NCBI GenBank assembly: GCA_023443285.1
Contig: JAEZVB010000124.1
Coordinates: 1-16,929, forward strand
From: Bacillota bacterium
GTDB lineage: Bacteria; Bacillota; Negativicutes; Sporomusales; Sporomusaceae
Direction of reading: 5' to 3'
Length of the DNA: 16,929 bases
Shown here: in pieces, positions 1 to 6,179 of the stretch
How positions within the stretch are numbered: the first letter of the stretch is position 1
Layout: each line of letters opens with the position of its first letter
Position numbers and translations under genes: made by a program
Notes under the pieces: model-generated
The model's database searches: none
Seen by the model: only the letters and a program-made list of their open reading frames with translations
Told to the model about the DNA's origin: nothing

Positions 1-36
1 GCTGTGGACGGTTCGATCCGTATTCGGACAATGTAA
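1..36 (+). CDS. C-terminal end of a gene cut by the window edge, probably pduS
   Basis: Frame 1 is open from the first base and stops at TAA 34-36, giving the tail AVDGSIRIRTM. A short 'G-x-V-x-AVDGSIRIR'-like beta ending is what the last sandwich-hybrid/lipoyl-like domain of RnfC/PduS proteins usually looks like. pduS is also the gene that normally precedes pduT in Pdu operons. PduS is the flavin and iron-sulfur cobalamin reductase inside the microcompartment and is thought to pass electrons through PduT. Only 11 residues are visible, so the name rests mostly on gene order. A strong purine-rich ribosome binding site for the next gene starts right after the stop. Confidence 0.45.
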   Translation, partial: AVDGSIRIRTM

Positions 37-54
37 AGGGGCAGGGGGATAAAA

Positions 55-606
55 ATGAAACGTGCCATAGGATTGTTGGAACTTAAAAATGTAACCAAGG
101 GCATTTTGGTTGCAGATGCCATGCTGAAAGCGGCTAATGTTGAGCTAATACTCGCGCAGCCCCTGTGCCCGGGGAAATATGTTGTGATGGTTGGCGGCGA
201 TGTTGGTGCAGTGCAAAGTGCTATACGCAGCGGCAAAAGCGTTGGCGGTTCAGAAAATGTAGTTGACGAATTTATTCTGCCCAACCTTCATGCCGACGTA
301 TTTCAGGCATTATCAGGTTGCACGGAAGTAAAAGAGATCAAAGCATTAGGTGTTATTGAAAGCTATTCGGTGGCATCGGCCATTGTCGCTGCCGATACGG
401 CAGCTAAAGCAGCAGCCGTGCAATTACTCGAAGTTCGCCTGGCGCGGGGGATGGGGGGCAAAGCTGTTGTTTCCATGAGCGGCGAGGTTGGCGCTGTGAC
501 AGCAGCCGTTAAGGCTGGCAGCAATGTCATTAAAGACAGTGGTTTCCTTGTTGATCAATTGGTAATTCCGGCACCGCATCATAGTCTGCATCAGGCGTTA
601 TTTTAA
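55..606 (+). CDS. pduT: PduT-type microcompartment shell protein (tandem BMC, trimer)
   Basis: This 183-residue protein has two BMC domains in tandem, about residues 3-90 and 96-180. Each opens with an AIG(L/V)(L/I)E-like strand ('RAIGLLELKN', 'ALGVIESYS') and contains a GGDVGAV or SGEVGAV turn. This BMC-T layout and the length match PduT (about 184 residues). PduT forms pseudohexameric trimers in the shell with a [4Fe-4S] cluster in the central pore, held by one Cys per subunit. Cys38 in 'PLCPGK' sits at the position of that ligand, so the cluster is probably present. It is thought to move electrons between the cytosol and the lumen, with PduS. The start ATG has a strong upstream site (GCAGGGGGA, 41-49). 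It lies 18 bp after the preceding stop, so co-transcription is likely, and it appears to be the last gene of its operon. The exact substrate of the compartment cannot be told from here. Confidence 0.9.
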   Translation: MKRAIGLLELKNVTKGILVADAMLKAANVELILAQPLCPGKYVVMVGGDVGAVQSAIRSGKSVGGSENVVDEFILPNLHADVFQALSGCTEVKEIKALGVIESYSVASAIVAADTAAKAAAVQLLEVRLARGMGGKAVVSMSGEVGAVTAAVKAGSNVIKDSGFLVDQLVIPAPHHSLHQALF

Positions 607-631
607 AAACCAAATTAAAGAGGCTATTAAT

Positions 632-668
632 AAAAAGATCAGTAGCTGCCAGCTAACTGATTTTTTTA
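632..668 (+). terminator. Rho-independent terminator closing the microcompartment operon
   Basis: The arms ATCAGT (638-643) and ACTGAT (656-661) pair, extended inward by AGCT (644-647) with AGCT (651-654) around a GCC loop and one bulged A (655). The stem is followed by a run of seven T (661-667). The A-run at 632-636 can pair with the T tract, so it may work in both directions. It lies 25 bp after the pduT stop. Confidence 0.8.
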
Positions 669-674
669 TTGGTT

Positions 675-704
675 TTTACTTTAAAAGCTAGAAAAAAGTA
701 TAAA
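675..704 (+). promoter_or_regulatory. Candidate sigma-A promoter for the LuxR-type regulator
   Basis: TTTACT (675-680) and TATAAA (699-704) are separated by 18 bp, just after the terminator of the preceding operon. The -10 matches the consensus at 5 of 6 positions and the -35 at 4 of 6. A weaker alternative is TTGAGT (722-727) with AAAGAT (745-750), spacing 17. The 262-bp gap 607-868 otherwise holds the terminator and an eight-codon reading frame at 773-799. Confidence 0.35.
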
Positions 705-772
705 GCAAAATGTTTTACACCTTGAGTTGTGGTATTAAGTTAGAAAAGATATGGTGTATGCTGGGAGGAATA

Positions 773-799
773 ATGACTGTTTTAGCGAAAAATAAATAA
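773..799 (+). CDS. Possible eight-codon leader peptide upstream of the regulator
   Basis: ATG 773 follows a good ribosome binding site, GGGAGG (763-768), with four bases between. It encodes MTVLAKNK and then TAA, about 70 bp upstream of the regulator start. The site is as strong as those of real genes in the window. The peptide has no run of one amino acid and there is no obvious attenuator hairpin after it, so a regulatory role is only a guess. It may be a chance frame. Confidence 0.25.
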   Translation: MTVLAKNK

Positions 800-868
800 A
801 TCACAAATAGTCAGAGTTTTCATTACGAGGCTAGTATTTTGAGGCAAATTATGCGCGAGGTATAACGA

Positions 869-3343
869 ATGCGTAATAGCACACGACATAACACTCATAG
901 CCTGTATTTTTCGGAGCGGCTCACTACCGCCTTGAAGCAAATTGTCGATGTTCCCCTGACTGTTATTGAAGCGCCAATGGGCTATGGAAAAACGACAGCG
1001 GTTAAAGAATATGCTGCAAGTAGCGGCTTTACAGTACTCTGGCAAACAGTATATGATAATGTGGACGTGCACTTCTGGAACGATTTCTGTAAACTGTTTG
1101 CTGAGCTAGACTGTGCCTGCGCAGTTAAACTGGCGGAAATTGGTCTGCCGGAAGACAACATAACCCGGCGCGAGGCAGTAGAACTCATTGCCAGCATACA
1201 ACTCCAAGGAAGCACTTTAGTGGTTATTGATGACTATCACCTGCTGGCGAAACCTGATATTCATGACTTTATTACTTATATAGTAAAAAATGAAATTCCT
1301 GACTTACATGTGGTACTTACAACGCGCATGGTTTCATTGGATAGTATGGATGAACTGCAAATGAAAGGACTTGCTTACCATATTACCCAAGCTTTTCTGG
1401 AACTGCCGCCAGCTGAAATTGCTAAGTACTATCAAAAGTGCGGCATCCGGCTGAGTCAAGAAGAAATCAGTACGTTATATGATTATACTGAAGGCTGGAT
1501 CAGTGCCTTGTATCTTTGCATGCTGGGCTTCTTGCAAGAGGGGAGATTGGAGAAAACAGCAACTCTGCAGGAACTTCTTGCCAAGGCGGTCTTTCGGCCT
1601 TTGCCCGGCGAACTTAAGGATTTTTTACTACATATTTGTCTATTTGACCATTTTAATTTGCCGCAGGCTCAGGCCATGTGGCCAAAGGACAATGCACCAG
1701 TGCTGCTGAAGCAGCTAATGGAACAAAATGCTTTCATTCAGTTTGACACACGGCTTCAGGTTTATCACATGCACAATATTTTTACCGGCTATTTACGGGA
1801 GCTTTTCGCCAGTCAGAAGGAGGATGCCAGAAAAAAAATCTGGCAAGCGGCAGGTAAATGGTATGTCAACGAAAAAAACTATCTTGCGGCGATGGAATCT
1901 TTCTATCAGGCCGGCGATTTTGATCAATTGCTTGTTTGCGTAGAATTAGACAAAGGTAATAGCATCAATAGTGAATATAAAGAAACGATCCTTCGGTATT
2001 TTAGCGAATGTCCGGAAGAAATTAAGCAAACCCACCCTGTGGCCGGTGTAATTTATGCCCGAGAACTTCTTATTTTTGGAGAAAATGAGTTATTTATTAG
2101 CCACTGCCAAGAGCTAGAGCAGGATATTGCTCAGATCGCCGACAAGGCCAAGCGAGATTGGCTGGCAGGCGAATTGGAACTGGTGTATATGTTTACAAAA
2201 TATAATGATATCGAAGCCATGACCGAACATGTCCGCCGGGCTGATGAGCTGCTGCAGGGCCCTTCCAAGCTATGTGACCATAACACGCCGTGGACACTGG
2301 GGTCGCCTTCTGTTCTTTATATGTTTTACCGCAAAAGCGGTGAACTTCAGCACGAAATTCTGAGAATGGCGGCTAGCATGCCACTATATTATAAATTGAC
2401 GGATAACCATGGCTTCGGTGTAGAATATATAATCGAGGCCGAAGGGTATTACTATACCGGCGATTTTGAAAATGCCGAGATTGTCAGTCATAAGGCGGTG
2501 CGTCTGGCAAAGACCAGGAAGCAGATTGGCAGTATTGTTGCTGCCTTGTTTCTCCAGATTCAGTTGGCCATTGCGCAGGGAGACCTGGCGTTGGCGCTAA
2601 AACTGCTGGAAGAGATGCGGAAGGAAATCAGAGCGAGTCGGCAAATGCTGTATATGCATACTGCTGATTTATGCGAGGCTTTTGTGTTCACGCATTTAGG
2701 TCAACCGGGCAATATTGCGCCGTGGGTTGAAACCGGTGATTTTAGCGCCAGCCGCCTGTCTGCTCCTGTTCTTGCGTACTTTAACATACTCTATGGCCGG
2801 GTGCTGTTAATTACCGGGCAAGAACGAAAACTGCTGGGTGTGGCCGAGCACTTCATGGATATGGCTGCTTTCTTCCCTAACCTGCTCAGCCAAATATATA
2901 GCAACATTTATACTGCGGCGGCAAATAAAGAACTCTTTCGCGGGGAAGAAGCACTTGCAGCGCTGAAACAGGCGCTGGACATAGCCTTGCCGGATAAGGT
3001 AATAATGCCTTTTGTGGAAAACGCCGATTTGCTTGAGCCGCTGCTCGAAGAATTGAACCGCAAGGGTGTCTATCGCAAGGAAACCCTACAAATAGTAACG
3101 TTGTCAAGAAAATATCAGCAGGCAATTGCCAATATGAAGGAATCCATTTGTGGCGAGGCGTCAAAACCCAAGCTGGCAACTCGGGAACAGGAAATTGCGC
3201 TGTTAGTCATAGACGGGCTAACCAATAAAGAGATTGCTGCCGGACTGAACATTTCTGAAAACACGGTAAAAACGCAGCTTAAACGTATTTTTGAAAAGCT
3301 GGGAGTCAATTCGCGGGCGCTGCTGAGAAAACATTTTGAATAA
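869..3343 (+). CDS. MalT-like LuxR-family transcriptional regulator with STAND ATPase domain
   Basis: This 824-residue protein has the layout of MalT/LAL regulators. The N-terminal ATPase has a Walker A variant, A-P-M-G-Y-G-K-T at residues 35-42, and a Walker B LVVIDD at 117-122. About residues 330-760 are helical TPR-like repeats. A C-terminal LuxR/GerE helix-turn-helix lies at about 769-824 and contains LTNKEIA and ISENTVK. In this family an inducer and ATP drive oligomerisation on DNA and activate transcription. The inducer and targets cannot be read from sequence. GCGAGG (855-860) lies 8 bases before the ATG. The gene sits alone between two terminators, after a microcompartment operon and before a set of exported proteins. 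It could regulate either, or the peptide synthetase further on; none of these links is shown. The family is certain, the role is not. Confidence 0.9.
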   Translation: MRNSTRHNTHSLYFSERLTTALKQIVDVPLTVIEAPMGYGKTTAVKEYAASSGFTVLWQTVYDNVDVHFWNDFCKLFAELDCACAVKLAEIGLPEDNITRREAVELIASIQLQGSTLVVIDDYHLLAKPDIHDFITYIVKNEIPDLHVVLTTRMVSLDSMDELQMKGLAYHITQAFLELPPAEIAKYYQKCGIRLSQEEISTLYDYTEGWISALYLCMLGFLQEGRLEKTATLQELLAKAVFRPLPGELKDFLLHICLFDHFNLPQAQAMWPKDNAPVLLKQLMEQNAFIQFDTRLQVYHMHNIFTGYLRELFASQKEDARKKIWQAAGKWYVNEKNYLAAMESFYQAGDFDQLLVCVELDKGNSINSEYKETILRYFSECPEEIKQTHPVAGVIYARELLIFGENELFISHCQELEQDIAQIADKAKRDWLAGELELVYMFTKYNDIEAMTEHVRRADELLQGPSKLCDHNTPWTLGSPSVLYMFYRKSGELQHEILRMAASMPLYYKLTDNHGFGVEYIIEAEGYYYTGDFENAEIVSHKAVRLAKTRKQIGSIVAALFLQIQLAIAQGDLALALKLLEEMRKEIRASRQMLYMHTADLCEAFVFTHLGQPGNIAPWVETGDFSASRLSAPVLAYFNILYGRVLLITGQERKLLGVAEHFMDMAAFFPNLLSQIYSNIYTAAANKELFRGEEALAALKQALDIALPDKVIMPFVENADLLEPLLEELNRKGVYRKETLQIVTLSRKYQQAIANMKESICGEASKPKLATREQEIALLVIDGLTNKEIAAGLNISENTVKTQLKRIFEKLGVNSRALLRKHFE

Positions 3344-3357
3344 AAATAGAATATTTG

Positions 3358-3372
3358 TCACCCACTGGGTGA
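3358..3372. promoter_or_regulatory. Perfect palindrome TCACCCA-C-TGGGTGA
   Basis: Seven-base arms surround a single central C, 14 bases after the regulator stop and 11 bases before the next terminator stem. An arm-to-arm gap of one base suits a dimeric protein-binding site better than an RNA hairpin. No second copy was noticed in the window. Confidence 0.3.
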
Positions 3373-3383
3373 TACCGCTTAGG

Positions 3384-3420
3384 AAAAATCCCCTATACAA
3401 TTTTGGTATAGGGGATTTTT
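3384..3420. terminator. Strong terminator after the regulator gene, probably bidirectional
   Basis: A perfect 15-bp stem pairs 3384-3398 (AAAAATCCCCTATAC) with 3406-3420 (GTATAGGGGATTTTT) around a seven-base loop. The stem ends in five T, and five A lie on the other side, so it could terminate transcription on either strand. Confidence 0.85.
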
Positions 3421-3445
3421 AGGTTTAGCAGAGAGGATGTTTACA

Positions 3446-3676
3446 TTGGTTCATATCATCAAAGTAACAGTGAGAGAGCACTACCGCCTGGAAGTTCTCT
3501 TAGATAATGATACCATTGTCATTCTAAACATGACGCCCAGGTTAAATAGCGTCCGCTTTGCGGCGCTCAAAGATCAGGCGTTTTTTGAGAAGGCAACTAC
3601 CGATGGTCAATATATCCGCTGGGGCAGCCAGGTGGAAATTTCACTCAGCGAAGTATTTCATTTGGCGCAAAGATAA
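3446..3676 (+). CDS. DUF2442 domain protein
   Basis: This short protein of 76 residues (79 from ATG 3437) follows the DUF2442 pattern. An N-terminal 'VxxVxVxExYRLEVLLDND' strand pair is followed by a middle 'MTPRLNSVRFAALKDQAFFEKATTD' stretch and the closing IRWGSQVEISLSEVF. The family is small, widespread and of unknown function, sometimes found beside toxin-antitoxin-like genes. Two starts compete. ATG 3437 touches its only ribosome binding site, GAGAGG (3431-3436). TTG 3446 is in frame with nine bases of spacing, so TTG is preferred. It lies just behind a terminator, so it needs its own promoter or read-through. No partner gene is seen. Confidence 0.75.
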   Translation: MVHIIKVTVREHYRLEVLLDNDTIVILNMTPRLNSVRFAALKDQAFFEKATTDGQYIRWGSQVEISLSEVFHLAQR

Positions 3677-3684
3677 ATATCGAT

Positions 3685-3759
3685 GGAGGTGATATACCGA
3701 ACGTAAGCGAGGGATTTGTCCCAACAACAGGGTCCATTATAGGTTGCAAATTCAAATAA
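3685..3759 (+). other. Strong Shine-Dalgarno followed by a short frame without a normal start codon
   Basis: GGAGGTGAT (3685-3693) is a full match to the 16S rRNA tail. It is followed at once by ATA (3694) and an open frame of 21 codons, IPNVSEGFVPTTGSIIGCKFK, to TAA 3757-3759. There is no ATG, GTG or TTG in frame at a workable distance. ATG 3683 overlaps the site in another frame and gives only seven codons. It may be a decayed small gene (ATG to ATA), an ATA-started peptide, or chance. GGGA-TTTG-TCCC at 3711-3722 can form a short hairpin. The rest of the 3677-3784 gap holds only the ribosome binding site of the next gene. Confidence 0.25.
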
Positions 3760-3784
3760 GACGAGATTCTAGGAGGGGTACATA

Positions 3785-4162
3785 ATGGTTTGTTCGAAAA
3801 GAAGATTGCTAATTGGTATGCTGATGTTAATGATTATGGTGTTACCAAGTGTAGGTTTGGCGGGAAGTCAGGATTTTACCTTAGTCAATGATTCGCCTGT
3901 CGACATTATTGGCCTTTGGGTAGCACCGGCTAATAGTGATAATTGGGAAGAAAATCTGTTAGAAGGCGCGTATTTGCCAGCCGGTTACAGCGTACCAATT
4001 ACTTTCGATAACTCCAATAATGTTCAATGGTGGAATATCAAAATTAAGGATAGCAACGGAAAAGTATTTAAATGGGAAAATAAAGATTATGATTTAACCC
4101 AAATTTCGGAAATCACATTTAGATTAAAAGACGCAAATAATGCAGTAATCAATTATAAGTAA
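3785..4162 (+). CDS. Small exported protein, unknown function
   Basis: This protein of 125 residues has a clear signal peptide: basic CSKRR, then a hydrophobic core (about residues 8-24), with cleavage likely near GLAG-SQ. The mature part of about 99 residues is beta-rich. It starts FTLVNDSPVDIIGLWVAPA, continues through 'W-E-E-N-L-L' and 'LPAGYSV-I-F', and has WWNIKIKDSNGK. This resembles a widespread unnamed class of small secreted proteins with the pattern 'F-L-N-x-T-x-x-x-I-x-x-L-x-V-S-P ... D-x-L ... L-P-x-G'. It has no catalytic motif. AGGAGGGG (3771-3778) precedes the ATG. It starts a run of four co-directional exported proteins that probably forms an operon ending at the terminator near 6000. 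Confidence 0.7.
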   Translation: MVCSKRRLLIGMLMLMIMVLPSVGLAGSQDFTLVNDSPVDIIGLWVAPANSDNWEENLLEGAYLPAGYSVPITFDNSNNVQWWNIKIKDSNGKVFKWENKDYDLTQISEITFRLKDANNAVINYK

Positions 4163-4226
4163 GAGCAGATAACATAATGGATCCTGTTGTGAGGACAAAG
4201 AAGAAAAATAAAAGGGAGGTATGAAC

Positions 4227-4655
4227 GTGAGAAGGTGTATGCAAGTATTGTTATTATGTCTGGCAGTATGTTGGGGATTCTGGTGTTTAGACGCTGCTAG
4301 GGTGGAGGCTGCAGACAAAGTCGTTTGGACGACAACGGATTTGTATTATGAATTAGATAACCAGGGTAGGCCCCAAGATGTACTTGTTATTGAAGGGTAT
4401 TTTACAAATAATACGGATCAATATATCAATTATTTTTATGAACTAAACCTTGCAGCTACTATGAGAGCTGATATTGGCGCAGGTTATACAGGGACAGTGA
4501 ATGGAGTATTTCGGAACTTTGAAAAGATGATTGATCCTTACAGTTACGCTAATCACAAGTTCAGAATAAGAAATGCAAAAATAATATGGCCTGTCGAGGA
4601 ATATGAAGTGATTCAGGGCTATACAAAATGGAAACAAAGCGGTGCGGCCGGTTGA
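4227..4655 (+). CDS. Small exported protein, unknown function
   Basis: This reads as 142 residues from GTG 4227, or 144 from ATG 4221. GGGAGG (4214-4219) is only one base from the ATG but seven bases from the GTG, so the GTG is preferred. A signal peptide with core VLLLCLAVCWGFWCL is followed by likely cleavage at VEA-AD. The mature part of about 110 residues is polar and aromatic with predicted beta strands (DLYYEL, DVLVIEGYFTNN, YINYFYELNL). No family is recognised. NTD and NWT-like runs are not meaningful in bacteria. It lies 64 bp after the previous exported protein and 28 bp before the next. Confidence 0.6.
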   Translation: MRRCMQVLLLCLAVCWGFWCLDAARVEAADKVVWTTTDLYYELDNQGRPQDVLVIEGYFTNNTDQYINYFYELNLAATMRADIGAGYTGTVNGVFRNFEKMIDPYSYANHKFRIRNAKIIWPVEEYEVIQGYTKWKQSGAAG

Positions 4656-4683
4656 TCCGGTCATGAGTAGAGAGGGTGTTGTT

Positions 4684-5148
4684 GTGCAAAGAATTATGGT
4701 AGTAATAGTTTTACTGGTAGCGTGTATAACCGCGAACGTTCCTTATGCGCTTGGGGTGAGTACCTGCCAGGTTGCCGATGCAACTAGCTGTGAGCGCTTC
4801 CATTTTACCAATGGCTTGACAGGTATACAACATATTTATGCTTGGCTAAAAAGTTTCCGGGAATTAACCCGAATTACGGCTGATAGGATTACTCCTGAAG
4901 AAAAGGTGCAGGTGGGTAATTTAGGCGCTGACATGCAATCGATCAGTTTTTATAACTGGACGAAGTCAGTGGAAGGAACCTTGCATAAACAAAATTATGA
5001 CATCTGTAGACTGGAATACGAACTGGCGCTTGAAAAATTGGCAACAGGCAAGACCAGCCAAGCAGAGGTAAATGAAAAAGAGAAAAGGTATCAAGAGGCC
5101 AGCAAAGATATGCAAGACTTTTTAAGTAAATTTCATGTTGCCGACTGA
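4684..5148 (+). CDS. Small exported helical protein, unknown function
   Basis: The frame is open from GTG 4642, but that start overlaps the previous gene and lacks a ribosome binding site. GAGAGGG (4670-4676) points to GTG 4684 with seven bases of spacing, giving 154 residues. ATG 4663 is a second option. From 4684 the protein begins with a proper signal peptide, MQRIMVVIVLLVACITANV, with cleavage near ALG-VS. The mature part is mostly helical, with a charged, coiled-coil-prone end (about residues 110-150, rich in Glu and Lys). Two cysteines near the mature start (STCQ and SCER) could form a disulfide. No family is recognised. Confidence 0.6.
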   Translation: MQRIMVVIVLLVACITANVPYALGVSTCQVADATSCERFHFTNGLTGIQHIYAWLKSFRELTRITADRITPEEKVQVGNLGADMQSISFYNWTKSVEGTLHKQNYDICRLEYELALEKLATGKTSQAEVNEKEKRYQEASKDMQDFLSKFHVAD

Positions 5149-5186
5149 AGGAGACTATACTAAGTAAAAAATGGAGAGTGGAAAAT

Positions 5187-5906
5187 ATGATAATAAGAAT
5201 ATTAATGGTGGGAGTACTTGCGTTATCATTATTGCTTTCTGGGTGTTCAAACAGCCCAGAGGATGCCAAGAAGGAATTATCCGATAAAAAAATCCAATAC
5301 AATGAGCAAAGCTTTGTAAAAGCAGTTGAAGAACAAAAAATCGATGTTGTTGAATTGTTTATAGAGGCAGGAATGAGTCCGAATGTTACAACTGCCAATG
5401 GAAGTCCATTAGTAACCGCAGCTGCAGCCGGTAATCTAGAAATAACCAAACTTTTGGTTGAAAAAGGGGCGGATATAAATAGTAAGAGCAAGGATAAAGG
5501 GAATTTGACACCACTGTTTGCTGCGATTCTTGGAAACGGGAAAGATAAAGAAAAGCAGGATACAGTTAAGTTTTTGCTCGATAAAGGTGCGGATGTGAAT
5601 GCGCGTTTTATTTCGAAAGGCTTTGAAGCGACACCGCTGATGATGGCGGCGGCGCAGAAGGATACTGAGGTTGTCCGCTTGATATTAGCAAAAAAACCAG
5701 ATATTCAGGCGGTGGATGCTGGTACAGGGCTTACTGCTTTAATGATGGCAGTACTTAACAATAATGTTGAAAATGCAAAAGAACTTTTGTCCCAGGGGGC
5801 GGATGTCAATAAAAAAGCGAATAATAATGTTACAGCCCTTTCTCTTGCTAAACAAGAAAAAAACAAGGATATGATTAGTATTCTAACTAATGCGGGAGCA
5901 AAGTAA
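5187..5906 (+). CDS. Ankyrin-repeat lipoprotein
   Basis: A lipoprotein signal with lipobox LLSGC puts the lipidated Cys at residue 20 when counting from ATG 5187. An upstream in-frame GTG 5178 adds three residues; GGAG (5173-5176) fits the ATG better. After a short linker there are about six ankyrin repeats. The clearest are SPLVTAAAAGNLEITKLLVE-KGADIN, TPLFAAILGN...TVKFLLDKGADVN, TPLMMAAAQKDTEVVRLIL and TALMMAVLNNNVENAKELL-SQGADVN. Ankyrin repeats bind proteins, so this is probably a membrane-anchored binding or chaperone-like protein facing outward. Its partner could be one of the three exported proteins upstream, which is inference from position. It is the last gene before a terminator. 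Confidence 0.85.
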   Translation: MIIRILMVGVLALSLLLSGCSNSPEDAKKELSDKKIQYNEQSFVKAVEEQKIDVVELFIEAGMSPNVTTANGSPLVTAAAAGNLEITKLLVEKGADINSKSKDKGNLTPLFAAILGNGKDKEKQDTVKFLLDKGADVNARFISKGFEATPLMMAAAQKDTEVVRLILAKKPDIQAVDAGTGLTALMMAVLNNNVENAKELLSQGADVNKKANNNVTALSLAKQEKNKDMISILTNAGAK

Positions 5907-5983
5907 TCACTAAGACCAGTTCAAGGCCTTTTCCTTTACATGGAATGTAAGAGACAGGGATGTCGTTTCGGAAAGTTAAAGCT

Positions 5984-6012
5984 ATACCCCGGCTATGCCG
6001 GGGTTATTTTTT
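5984..6012 (+). terminator. GC-rich Rho-independent terminator after the ankyrin gene
   Basis: ACCCCGGC (5986-5993) pairs perfectly with GCCGGGGT (5997-6004) around a three-base loop, followed by TTATTTTTT (6004-6012). It sits 80 bp after the ankyrin stop and insulates the exported-protein run from the peptide synthetase locus. Nothing gene-like lies between 5907 and 5983. Confidence 0.85.
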
Positions 6013-6041
6013 GACATTTATCAGTTTTATCCGACTATATT
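6011..6041 (+). promoter_or_regulatory. Candidate promoter of the exporter-synthetase operon
   Basis: A perfect -35 box TTGACA (6011-6016) begins inside the T tract of the preceding terminator. TATATT (6036-6041) follows after 19 bp, longer than ideal. It would give a leader of about 130 bases before the exporter start, holding the inverted repeats at 6058-6120. Confidence 0.5.
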
Positions 6042-6057
6042 TTCATAAACTTTGAAG

Positions 6058-6120
6058 GAAATATTTCTATTTTCTAGAAATAAAATAAAAATTATGTGAA
6101 AAAGTTTCCTGATTAAGGAA
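6058..6120. promoter_or_regulatory. Cluster of inverted repeats in the leader of the exporter-synthetase operon
   Basis: GAAATATTTC (6058-6067) is a perfect ten-base palindrome. It overlaps TATTTCTA (6062-6069), which pairs with TAGAAATA (6075-6082) around TTTTC. TTCCT (6106-6110) pairs with AGGAA (6116-6120) around GATTA. They fall between the candidate promoter and the first gene, where an operator would sit. The motif is not a Fur box by eye, and no named regulator is assigned. Confidence 0.35.
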
Positions 6121-6179
6121 TAATTTAGAAGATTTATGAAGAAAACGAATTATACTTCAATACTAAGGAGTTAAACGCG

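Noticed and set aside
120..140. Catabolite-response-like sequence TGAAAGCGGCTAAT inside pduT
   Set aside because: It fits the consensus only partly and lies inside a coding region.
4642..4683. Longer start for the third exported protein
   Set aside because: GTG 4642 overlaps the previous gene and has no ribosome binding site. GTG 4684 has one and starts with a signal peptide.
4943..5491. 182-codon frame on the - strand
   Set aside because: It is opposite two genes with signal peptides and ankyrin repeats, has no ribosome binding site and shows no recognisable family.
6058..6082. Fur box for an iron-linked siderophore locus
   Set aside because: The palindromes do not follow the GATAATGATAATCATTATC pattern, so iron control is not supported.
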